Assembly (NCBI RefSeq): GCF_001640025.1
Contig: NC_031671.1
Span: 2,170,001 to 2,234,000 of the forward strand
Direction: 5' to 3'
Source of the DNA: Sugiyamaella lignohabitans
Taxonomy: Eukaryota; Ascomycota; Dipodascomycetes; Dipodascales; Trichomonascaceae
Length of the DNA stretch: 64,000 bases
Shown: positions 10,901-19,951 of the stretch, piece after piece
Layout of the letters: each line of letters opens with the position of its first letter
Numbering within the stretch: position 1 is the stretch's first letter
The notes under the pieces: generated by a model
Database searches by the model: none
What the model was told of the DNA's origin: nothing
What the model saw: the letters and a program-made list of their open reading frames with translations, nothing else
Position numbers and translations under genes: made by a program

Positions 10901-13132
10901 TTAATAAAAACATCTTCTTCTCCTTTTTCGAGACTTTTCCTTCGGGTGGTTCTCAACTGTCTTAAACAGCACTTTCAATTTATTCCAGTCAACTGAAAAG
11001 TCAACATCTTTACTAACTTTTGTAAAACTATACTGGAAATTCGTGAGTACAACATCATCAGCAGCACGAACCATAATACCATTTCTTCTGCCATACTTGT
11101 GGAATACGCCCAGTTCATGTATTTGTTGGTAGTTCTCTTTGACCGTTTTATACAAAAGCTGTAGATCTCGACGAACCTTGACCTCTTCTTCCACTGAGAT
11201 ACCTTCACGATTGAGCTCAGTTGCCAATCTTTCCATAAAATCGACGATAGGAATGTACTCATTCATACGTTCGGTTACAATAATATTGATTTCGCCTTCT
11301 TTTAATACCTCGTATAAATGTGGAATAATACTTCCTTGAACGCTGGTTAGCTTTTCAAATGCCCGTTTTTCGGCAGTGAAATTATGTTCCACACATTTTG
11401 GGTAACATCGAATCGTGGCAACAATTCCATCCACTGTGGTGAGCTCCTTAATGATAGGTTTATAACTTCTCATCGCCTGAATCATCAATTTATCCCAATC
11501 AGCGGGGGATCGAAAGCGTCCTAGATCGGGTTTTGGCCTAACCACCCGCTCCAGCCTACGTACATCTAAGTTGATTGGAGGCAACCGTTCACGTTTAGTG
11601 TGTCTATCAGATCTAAAGAACTTAGTGTGACGAATGATGTTAACCGGCGAAAACTCCATGGCATCGGGACTCGGAAGAATTGAATACGGATTCGGCTCCA
11701 TCTTTATTTCCATTGCAATGGACTTACCCCGTTCGATTGGATCTTCGCTCGACCAGTGTGTCAAATAAGCAGCTATCGCATGTCTCACAGTGGGCTCTGT
11801 AGAGTCGTGATTAAGCCGGAATATATCGTAATTCAGCCGACCATCCCTGTAGCCAGTGATATCAATGAAGAATGTTTCATAAAAGCTGGATACTATGAAA
11901 TGAGTAAGCTTGGATTTTAATAGATGGAACCGAAGCTCATCCATTACTAAATACCAATGTGGACTGCCATAACATAAATTCAAATCAGAGCTAGACTGAA
12001 AATAAATCAATCCCACAGTCATGTCCATCCGATCAGTGAAGCAGTTCTTCTTATTCATTGCGTGAATGGAATCGATCAAATTCACATTCACGAAAGTATA
12101 TTTAGGCCCTTTGTTGAGATGCCGATATTTGTCGACGTGGTACGACTTAAGATAATGGAAGCTAAATTTACAACCTTCAGCAAAAAACAATGGTCTTAAA
12201 ACAAAGCGGCAGATGGTCAAAAATATACTTGGGAGTAATTCATCTGTATCATAAGACTTGAACTCTGACGGAACTGAGGAGGCTCTGTATTTCAGAACAC
12301 TTTCGCGATCGCCCGACACAAAATTGCTGTAGATTTCTTCACTGACTGCCGCCAATCTGACATTAAAACTATCAATAAAAAAGCTCTTAAATTCATCTCT
12401 GCTTACTTCCCTTGCATTATATCTGTAGCCACCGACCGTCTCAATTCGAACCAAGTCGTTACGGTGCCAATTGTGAATAACATCTTCTAGAGGTAATTGA
12501 AGATAGACTTTGACTGCATGTGAAGACCAGGGACCACCCCTCCAGTCTTGTCCACTACGTAGCAATCTCTCTGAGGTTAGGAGTCGGTCAAAGTCTTTGT
12601 ATGGGCCCTGATTTATGAACTTTTGATAGTCCGAAGCAGCACGACTCTCAAGCAGATATCGCTCTCCCATTCTCGCGTACTTTACATCATAGACATGCTT
12701 AGCAGTAGCCCACTGAGTGTGAAAGTCACGTCTTAATTGCTGTAAAACTGGGTTACTGTCAATGATTTGACCTATAATCTCTTTTTTACCCTCCTCCTGT
12801 TCCTCCTCCCAAACCGCTAAAGGGCGAATACAATTATCCAATTGAGGATAAAGTGAGCCGTCAATGAATTCTTCGGTTGATGGCTTCCATGGATAAGGTG
12901 TAAATTGCAGAGTACGAAGATCAGACTTGAGTTCGGCCTGGATGCGCCCAGATTGAGCCAAAGGACTGTTATCATCAGCTTTCACTTCGTAAAGCTGCAA
13001 ATCATATTGATACTCAAGCTGGAAGGGAGTCAAGAAGGCTTCGCTGAGAATCTGCACATCTTTGTACTCATCGTCAATACAATCATATATTCGGTGTGTA
13101 ACCGGGGGATGAGAGGGATTTTTGTCAGTCAT
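10901..13132 (-). CDS. Pseudokinase-like protein, copy A
   Basis: 743 residues from the ATG at 13132, chosen because it aligns with the start of the paralogue (MTDKN/MTKEY); the frame runs open to 13201. The first ~500 residues match no family I can name. The C-terminal ~170 residues follow a protein-kinase pattern: a beta3-like ATIRCYPK, an alpha-C-like AEKRAFEKL, then IIPHLYEVLKEGEINIIVTE, then QIHELGVFHKYGRRNGIMV, then VVLTNFQYSF. Every catalytic residue is replaced: VAIK Lys by Arg, HRD by HKY (678-680) and DFG by NFQ (698-700), and no glycine loop is seen. The tail RKRRRR may be a nuclear signal. It is divergently transcribed from the nuclease gene at 13807. Role unknown; it may be a resistance factor for that nuclease. 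Confidence 0.7.
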   Translation of the reverse strand: MTDKNPSHPPVTHRIYDCIDDEYKDVQILSEAFLTPFQLEYQYDLQLYEVKADDNSPLAQSGRIQAELKSDLRTLQFTPYPWKPSTEEFIDGSLYPQLDNCIRPLAVWEEEQEEGKKEIIGQIIDSNPVLQQLRRDFHTQWATAKHVYDVKYARMGERYLLESRAASDYQKFINQGPYKDFDRLLTSERLLRSGQDWRGGPWSSHAVKVYLQLPLEDVIHNWHRNDLVRIETVGGYRYNAREVSRDEFKSFFIDSFNVRLAAVSEEIYSNFVSGDRESVLKYRASSVPSEFKSYDTDELLPSIFLTICRFVLRPLFFAEGCKFSFHYLKSYHVDKYRHLNKGPKYTFVNVNLIDSIHAMNKKNCFTDRMDMTVGLIYFQSSSDLNLCYGSPHWYLVMDELRFHLLKSKLTHFIVSSFYETFFIDITGYRDGRLNYDIFRLNHDSTEPTVRHAIAAYLTHWSSEDPIERGKSIAMEIKMEPNPYSILPSPDAMEFSPVNIIRHTKFFRSDRHTKRERLPPINLDVRRLERVVRPKPDLGRFRSPADWDKLMIQAMRSYKPIIKELTTVDGIVATIRCYPKCVEHNFTAEKRAFEKLTSVQGSIIPHLYEVLKEGEINIIVTERMNEYIPIVDFMERLATELNREGISVEEEVKVRRDLQLLYKTVKENYQQIHELGVFHKYGRRNGIMVRAADDVVLTNFQYSFTKVSKDVDFSVDWNKLKVLFKTVENHPKEKSRKRRRRCFY

Positions 13133-13806
13133 TAGATTGTGGAAAGGTTCATTAGTGTCAAATCCCTGTTTTTTTATGGAAATTCCTGATATACATAACA
13201 CGCGGCGAAGGGTGGTTTATGCTTATAACAGTTAAAATAAGGTACTGCCCGCTTGACAGGTCATTTTCGCCATATCGCGCACCTTTAAATTATATTCCTT
13301 TTCGTCCCTGGATCATGTAATGTTCCTTCTAATAAACCGAAGGTTTGAGCATTGAACATTGATCAGGAACTAAAGACCGTAGACCGAGTTAAACATATAC
13401 CATTGAGTACGCTTCCAAAATGAGTTACTTATAGCCATAGCCTTAATCCTCTAAACAAGACATAAGCCCGTCTCGAACCCACCAAACAAATATTAAGTGT
13501 AGCACAGAGAATGCTATCATAGAGAAGATTGCGAGGCCCAAGGGCCTGTTATTCTTAAGCGGGTCGTAGCTCTTTAAACCTTCAAAAGTAAGGTGCTTCA
13601 AGGGCTACGAGGACCCTTGGACCTTGGACGGCTTTGCCACGACTTTAATGTTGCATGATCTAGCGACGTGAACATGCAAGTATCACATCCCTGCATACCC
13701 CGGAAAGTTACATGCACAACATTGTTTTTCTCGTCTCCCTGCTGCTACAAGGAAGTTACCTGCAACACTCTTGTCTACATTCAAGCTGATATTCCCTCTC
13801 GTGACG
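13133..13806. promoter_or_regulatory. Divergent spacer between pseudokinase A and the nuclease gene
   Basis: 674 bp serving both start codons. It holds a strong nested hairpin (13535-13623, listed separately). I see no other gene. The matching spacer in copy 2 does not show the hairpin. Confidence 0.45.
13535..13623. other. Nested stem-loop in the divergent spacer
   Basis: Paired segments: GGGTC/GACCC (13561-13565 with 13612-13616), GTAGC/GCTAC (13566-13570 with 13604-13608) and ACCTT/AAGGT (13578-13582 with 13590-13594). An outer CCCAAGGGCC (13537-13546) can instead pair with GGACCCTTGG (13611-13620). It could be a structured leader, a small RNA or a cruciform. No transcript evidence is available. 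Confidence 0.45.
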
Positions 13807-15245
13807 ATGAGTACCAGTGAATCTCGTAAGTAGAGACAGTACAGCAAACTGGAGGAGTGATCTAACAGAGCTCAGCAGATATCATTGCTCACCTGCCCCC
13901 GGTAACAACCCGTTACATCATAAGCCGACTCGGTGAGTCAATTGAACCACCTGCCCCTAAAAGAGCACGTACTGCAATTTCCACACGCAGCAGCACCATC
14001 AATCCCTTTTATGAGTACAATGGAAATATCGTCTTCAACGACAATGAGGAATTTGATAACAACTTCGGCCTGGACAACTTTTTAACGGAACTTGTCAATA
14101 GTGATAATCCTTCAAGATTCCACAAGCTGAAAAGCGGGAAATCTTTTACTGGTAGAACGCTCCCCAAGACCTTCACGAGCGAATCAGAAGTCGAGGAGTG
14201 GGTTTACGCCATTCTCGAAAATCTAATATCCGGGCTGATAAATCCACTTCTCGATGATGACTATGACCCTGCCAAGAAAGAACTAAAGTCACAGCTCAAG
14301 CAAGCGATTGATACGTTCCAAGACGAGTGCAAAGAAATGTTGAATTATTTAAAAAACACAATCAACTCATTCCCGAAATTGTTAAACAAAGTGCAACTAC
14401 AGTCTGGTATGGAAGATCACAAAGAAATATTTGATAAGAGCCTGGAAAGTTTGACCGTGACATACAAATCTGCTCTAATTGCTGCATCTACAGACATAAT
14501 AAGCAGTAGCGAAGACTTCAATTATGCGTCAAAGCTACTCAAAAAAAATATCAGAAAAATAAAGGAGGCCTACACGGCATATTTGTCTTTTGTCTATGAG
14601 GCCATTCAAAGTGATCAAACTAGACTGGTTAGCCTGGTTAGCGACCATCCCGTAGTCAGTCGAACCACACTTTTCATTTCCTCTTTTGAGAAACTACTCA
14701 GTGATCTCGGAGATATACCCAGTCATCTTATTAATTGTGATTCCCCAGGACCTTATACAATTGGGCGTCAAAATGCCGACTACTCACTCCCTTTGGACCG
14801 GGCACCCACTAATCGTGAACCCAGGGCCGATATTTACATCAGTAAGGGCGAAACTGTCATGGTTGTGGAGTGTAAAAAGCGGTCGGTCAGTAGCCTTCAA
14901 AGCATAATTGAGAGCAACACAGCAAATTCCCGTCGCCTACTCTCCCAGCTGTCCAAGTACTCCTATTGCTATGCAACGGGACACACAGTCTTGACCACAC
15001 TGGGAGAATGGGGTTTCATCAATTATCAAGTGGACGATGATTATAATGTCGCCATCAACGCCCATTTCGGCAGCATTGAAGTGGAAGGTGAGCATACACT
15101 TCGGCGGAAGTTTATTAGGTATCTCTATTCAATGGCGGCTGAAGACCCCGATATGATAAGGAGAATACGTGAGATGCACGAAGTTGCTCGCGATCAACAT
15201 AAGATGGGACGCTTGACCAACATTTTCGACGTAGACATGTCATGA
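13807..15245 (+). CDS. PD-(D/E)XK nuclease-fold protein with helical N-terminal region
   Basis: Exon 1 is 13807-13825 (19 nt) and exon 2 is 13876-15245, giving 462 residues. The intron has donor GTAAGT, branch CTAAC and a CAGCAG tandem acceptor, so a 13879 start (one residue fewer) is equally in frame. The frame is open from the acceptor to the stop, about 150 residues further upstream than the first internal ATG. PPAPKRAR near residue 30 may be a nuclear signal. Residues ~140-260 are helical and coiled-coil-like. The nuclease signature is D325 (RADIYI), then VMVVECKK with E338 and K340, then a helix with QLSKYSYCYATG. This is the restriction-endonuclease-like pattern. It sits head-to-head with pseudokinase A; its own duplicate is wrecked. 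Function untested; a DNA-damaging effector is plausible. Confidence 0.7.
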
Positions 15246-16456
15246 CTCCAATCTATGTCCAGAATTATTGGCTTTTAGAATTATCGGCAAGCAAGTCCAC
15301 CTCAATAATATCTTATTCAACTATGGACTGAGATGTCGTAAGAATCAACCCATGGAGAGCAACCAGAGTAAATACGGAAACATCTCAGTCTCCCCTATCA
15401 GGGTCGGCCAGCCAGTTCAATACCTGTCCGACATACATCAAACTTATCGTTCCAGGCTTGCTATGAAATATTCACACTCACAAAGTACCTACATTCCAGT
15501 CCTAAATGCCAAATTTTCGATCACGTGACAAATAATAATCTGCATCGCCCAGTATTTATCCTAACTCTAGCTGAAATATCTATATACAAAATGGAAATGG
15601 GGTTAGAATTTTTACTTCCCACTCTGGACTGGAACGAAGGGTGAAGGTCCAGGGGGTATGGTGTCACGATTCCCGCTTCCCGATAGCTTTTTCCGTTATC
15701 TCCCGACGTCTACCGACTGCTCCGCATGTCAGCCGTCTTCCTGCCGCTCTCCGACATCACTCCAAATGCATACTTCTGCATCTCATGTCGACTTCGCCGA
15801 CTTCTCTCTCTATAACTTGTCCTTGATTAGTTTCATGTTGAAGCTAATGTCGTGTGCTCCACTTCCTTTGTTTCCAGTTTGCCTTAGCTTGTTTCACACT
15901 CGCTTCTCCTTGATCATTTGACCCACGTTTTGTTTCATCTAATAATTTCGCCTCATTTTCTTTTCAAAGATTCTTTTCTATTTTTTCCTCTTGTTCTCAA
16001 GTATTATATAAAGGTAGTATATTTTGCTCTTTCAATTATTTTAATTTTTTAGATATTAAAACATCTGTTATCCTTACAAAAGCTTCCTTCAATTGCGATT
16101 ACTCCCAGTACTTAACCTACTTTCATATAACTTTATTCTAGGGTAAGACTAAATGAATCTTGAAGGTTAACTAGTTATTCTCATAATTCTTATCTCTAGA
16201 TAATGGTTTCGCAAACTACTTGGATAAAGTATTCCGAATATCTCAGACATGAAACATCTAAACATCTTCGGAAACCACATCTGGCATATGGTGCAACGCC
16301 GCAGACCACCGCTTCATATATCTGTCTAACCAGCTCAGATTGATTTAACAACTCGATTCAAGTTCGTCGCCATTCCTCAGAAATTAATGACCCACCAATA
16401 TAATGATTTTGAAACTGAAAATAATAATTATAATAATAATAATAATCCAACACTCT
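15246..16456. other. Spacer after the nuclease gene
   Basis: Holds the end of duplication copy 1 and the COQ4 5' relic (to about 15610), then about 700 bp of pyrimidine-rich, AT-rich sequence with no gene seen, then the start of copy 2 at about 16327 and a short TAA tract at 16424-16445. Confidence 0.45.
15515..15610 (+). pseudogene. Relic of the COQ4 promoter and first codons
   Basis: The block GATCACGTGACAAATAATAA, TCTGCATCGCC, GCTGAAATAT, AAAATGGAA and ATGGGGTT matches, in the same order, the COQ4 upstream region and start at 19862-19980. Homology stops there and no COQ4 body follows. It marks how far the duplicated segment reached. Confidence 0.6.
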
Positions 16457-18694
16457 TTAATAAAAATATCTTCTTCTCCTTTTCCGAGGCTTTTCCTTCG
16501 GGCCGGTCTCAAATTTCTTAAACAGCACTTTCAACTTTTTCCAGTCAACTGAAAAATCAACATCTTTACTAACTTCTGTAAAACTATACTGGAAATTCGC
16601 GAGTACAACATCATTAGCAGCACGAACCATAATGCCATCCTTTCTACCATACTTATGAAATACGCCCAGTTCATGTATTTGTTGGTAGTTCTCTTTGACC
16701 GTTTTATACAAAAGTTGTAGATCTCGACGAACTTTGACCTCTTCTTCAACTGAGATATCTGGACGATTGAGCTCACTTGCCAATCTTTCCATAAAATCGG
16801 TGATAGGAATGTAGTCATTCATACTTTCGGTTACAATGATATTGATTTCGCCTTCTTTTAATACCTCGTAAATATGGGGAATAATACTTCCTTGAACACT
16901 AGTCAGTTTCTCAAATGCCAACTTTTCGGCAGAGAAAAGATGTTCCACACACTTCGGGTAACATCTAAGCGTGGCAAAAGTTCCATTCACTCTGGCGAAC
17001 TCCTGGATAATAGGCCTATAACTTTTCATAGCCTGAATCATCACTTTATCCCAATCAGAGGGGAATTGAAAGCGCCCTTGATCAGGCTTTGGTCTAACCA
17101 CCCGCTCTAGCCTTTGCAAATTCAAGTTGATTGGAAGCAGTCGTCTCTCCTTATCGTGTTTATCAGGTATAAAGAACTCAGTGTGACGAGTTATATTAAC
17201 CGGGGAAAACTCCATGGCATTGGCGGCTGGAAGAATTGAATACGGATTCGGCTCCATCTTAAGTTCCATTACAATGGACTTACCCCGTTTGCCGGGATCT
17301 TTTTCGTTTGACCAATATGCTAAATAAGCAGCTATCGCGTGTCTGACAGTAGGTTCCGTGGAGTCGTAATTAAGGCGGAATATATCGTAATTCAGCCGAC
17401 CATCCTTGTAACCAGTGATATCAATGAAGAATGTTTCATAAAAACTGGATACTATGTAATGAGTGAGATTGGATTTTAATAGATGGAAGCGAAGCTCATC
17501 CATTACCAAATACCAATGTGGACTACCATAGCATAAATTTAAATCAGAGCTAGACTGAAAATAAATTAATCCCAATATTTTCTCATCCTGATCCTCATCA
17601 TCCAATGACTCTATGTTCTTCATTAAGTGGATGGAATCAATCAAGATTCCATCCACGAAAAAAAATTCAGCCCCTCTGTCGATATGCCGATATTTCTCGA
17701 CCTGGAACGACACATCATAACCGAGGTTGACATTACTACCTTCGGCAAATAGCAATGGTGTTAAAACCAAGTTGAAGATGGTCAAAAATAAACATGGGAG
17801 TAATTCATCTGTGTCATAAGATTTGAACTCTGACGGAACTGAGGAGTCTCTCTCGTCCAGATCATTTTCGGCATAATCTGATCTAAGATCATCCTCGTAG
17901 ACTTCTTCACTGACGCTGTTCAATCGGGAATTAAAGCTATCAATAAAGAAGCTCTTAAATTCATCTCTGCTTACTTCCCTTGCTTTATATCCGTAGCCAC
18001 CGACCGTCTCATTTCGAACCAAATCATTACGGTGCCAATTGTGAATAACATCTTCTAGAGGTAATTGAAGATAGACTTTGACTGCATGTGAAGACCAGGG
18101 ACCACCCCTCCAGTCTTGTCCACTACGTAGCAATCTCTCTGAGGTAAGGAGTCGGTCAAAGTCTTTGTATGGGCCCTGATTGATGAACTTTTGATAGTCC
18201 GAAGCAGCACGACTCTCAAGCAGATATCGCTCTCCCATTCTCGCATACTTTACATCATAGACATGCTTAGCAGTAGCCCACTGAGTGTTAAAGTCACGTC
18301 TTAATTGCTGTAAAACTGGGTTACTGTCAATGATTTGACTTATAACCTTTCTGTTACCCTTCGCCTGTTCTTCCTCCCATGCAACTACAGGGTGAATACA
18401 ATTATCCAATTGAGGATAAAGTGAGCCGTCAATGTATTCTTCGGTCGATGGCTTCCTTGTATAACTGGTAAATATCAAAGTACGGAGATCAGACTTGAGT
18501 TCGGCCTGGATGCGCCCAGATTGAGCCAAAGGACTGTTATCATGAGCTTTTACTTCGTAAAGCTGCAAATTATATTGATACTCAAGCTGGAAGGGAGTCA
18601 AGAAGGGATAGCAGAAAATATGACTTTTTTCTCCGACAACACAATCATATATTCGGCGTGTGACCGGGGAACGAGAGGGGTATTCTTTAGTCAT
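16457..18694 (-). CDS. Pseudokinase-like protein, copy B
   Basis: 745 residues, paralogue of the protein at 10901-13132 over its whole length. The same kinase-like C-terminus carries the same lost residues: ATLR in place of VAIK, HKY (680-682) for HRD and NFQ (700-702) for DFG. It ends in a basic RKRRRR tail. Identity between the copies is uneven: residues of about 150-255 are nearly identical, including at the DNA level (about 18000-18340 against 12430-12770), while a central segment of about 110 residues (nucleotides about 17570-17930) is strongly diverged. The frame is fully open although its partner nuclease gene is destroyed, which suggests it is kept for its own sake. No function is assigned. 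Confidence 0.7.
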   Translation of the reverse strand: MTKEYPSRSPVTRRIYDCVVGEKSHIFCYPFLTPFQLEYQYNLQLYEVKAHDNSPLAQSGRIQAELKSDLRTLIFTSYTRKPSTEEYIDGSLYPQLDNCIHPVVAWEEEQAKGNRKVISQIIDSNPVLQQLRRDFNTQWATAKHVYDVKYARMGERYLLESRAASDYQKFINQGPYKDFDRLLTSERLLRSGQDWRGGPWSSHAVKVYLQLPLEDVIHNWHRNDLVRNETVGGYGYKAREVSRDEFKSFFIDSFNSRLNSVSEEVYEDDLRSDYAENDLDERDSSVPSEFKSYDTDELLPCLFLTIFNLVLTPLLFAEGSNVNLGYDVSFQVEKYRHIDRGAEFFFVDGILIDSIHLMKNIESLDDEDQDEKILGLIYFQSSSDLNLCYGSPHWYLVMDELRFHLLKSNLTHYIVSSFYETFFIDITGYKDGRLNYDIFRLNYDSTEPTVRHAIAAYLAYWSNEKDPGKRGKSIVMELKMEPNPYSILPAANAMEFSPVNITRHTEFFIPDKHDKERRLLPINLNLQRLERVVRPKPDQGRFQFPSDWDKVMIQAMKSYRPIIQEFARVNGTFATLRCYPKCVEHLFSAEKLAFEKLTSVQGSIIPHIYEVLKEGEINIIVTESMNDYIPITDFMERLASELNRPDISVEEEVKVRRDLQLLYKTVKENYQQIHELGVFHKYGRKDGIMVRAANDVVLANFQYSFTEVSKDVDFSVDWKKLKVLFKKFETGPKEKPRKRRRRYFY

Positions 18695-19129
18695 TAGATT
18701 GTTGAAAGGTTCATAAACTGAACTACTAAGTGTTCGTTATGGCCAGACGGCAAGTGTGGGTGGTGCATATAATGTTCCAAGACACTGCTGCTCGACGGGC
18801 TAAATCTTAGTATGCTTCATAATTTATTAAATTTAAAGCCGTCTAGTCCTGAGCCTTGCCAATGTACCTTCCTAACAAGTGTTATGTTCGAACTTTAAAC
18901 ATCTATCAGGACCTACATGTTTCCAACAGCAGCACCCTTTCATAATTAGTCCATTAAGCTTAAGTATGATGATAATGGTGAAAAGAGATCGACTTATTGC
19001 CTTAGTTCTCAAATAGGAATTGGGTCAATATCAATATCACAACTGATGTACAACTGTTGTAGAGCTTCCTGAACAATCTTCAGTACATACCGGGTCAACT
19101 TTTACCTTATGATACAACAAGTAGATATT
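18695..19129. other. Spacer upstream of pseudokinase B
   Basis: Corresponds to the divergent spacer of copy 1 plus the lost 5' two-thirds of the nuclease gene. I could not find the nuclease first exon, the coiled-coil part or the hairpin here. Confidence 0.4.
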
Positions 19130-19565
19130 ACCGAACCACTGGACTGACTCCTTTGGACTCCAGGGTTGATATTACAGTAGCTTTTGGCGAAGTTGTCGCG
19201 GTTGTCGAGTGCCATGCCAACAGAAGGATAGACTGAGAAAGCAAGCAGCAAGATTCCACTACATCTCTCCCAGGTATCCAAACACTCATCAACATAGCAA
19301 CGGGTCAAACAGTCCTGACCACTCTGGGAGACGTGAGCTTTTTTGACATTGCTAGTGAGTGACAATTTCAACTCACCATCAACATACGCACACACTTTGC
19401 TGATCTGGAAGAACGAGGTGAGCTTACCATCAGATGGAAATTTTCTGATGACCGGAAAATAATAGACAGGATAGATGAGATGCAGATAACTGCACACAGC
19501 GTCCATATCAGGAGAACAGCTGGGCCAGCGCTTCGACATGCAAATTTCATGACTCCAGAATAAAA
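19130..19565 (+). pseudogene. Decayed nuclease gene (3' fragment)
   Basis: Nucleotide matches to the intact nuclease gene run through GTTGTCGAGTGCCA (against GTTGTGGAGTGTAA at the E-x-K motif), TCTCCCAGGTATCCAA (TCTCCCAGCTGTCCAA), GCAACGGGTCAAACAGTC and CCACTCTGGGAGA, and continue past the stop into ATTTCATGACTCC. The frame is broken by in-frame stops (for example TGA in AGACTGAGAAAGC) and small indels. The 5' part of the gene is gone. The motif Lys codon of ECK also appears altered. Confidence 0.75.
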
Positions 19566-19951
19566 ATACCTCCCGTAGAAAGTGTAAAGCTGAATGTTCC
19601 ATCTATAACAGAAATGAATATCCAAACTTATATGGTTTTTAGTATTATGGGCAAACACGTCGCCCTCAGATAATATCTATTCAACAAAACATGATCTTTG
19701 ATCTTTGAAAGTGGAGTAAGATCTCACAAGAAGCAACCCAAGGAAAGCAACCAGACTGAATATTAAACATCTGGATCTCCCTATTCGAACTCCGTCAGTC
19801 CGTCAGACTCATATTGTACATCCAATGAGTTTTTGTTTTATTAGTGTCTTCAGACTGAAGTCGTCTTCACGTGACTAATAATCACATGATAGATTCTGCA
19901 TCGCCTGATATTCATCCAAACATGGTGCTGAAATATTACTATGCCATGAAA

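Larger units (their letters stand above)
10777..15610. repeat. Segmental duplication, copy 1 (pseudokinase + nuclease unit)
   Basis: The unit pairs with 16327-19985. At the left edge, AACTCGATCCAAGTTCGTCG (about 10797) matches AACTCGATTCAAGTTCGTCG (about 16347). At the right edge, CACGTGAC followed by TCTGCATCGCC and GCTGAAATAT is shared between about 15524-15580 and 19867-19940. Same gene order and orientation in both copies. Copy 1 is longer because its nuclease gene is intact. Confidence 0.8.

Noticed and set aside
13440..13500. Possible tRNA gene suggested by GTCTCGAACCC
   Set aside because: No matching acceptor stem, D-arm or anticodon arm around it; no convincing tRNA was found anywhere in the window.
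19102..19602. 166-codon minus-strand frame over the nuclease relic
   Set aside because: The plus strand aligns with the nuclease gene, so this frame is an antisense accident on a pseudogene.
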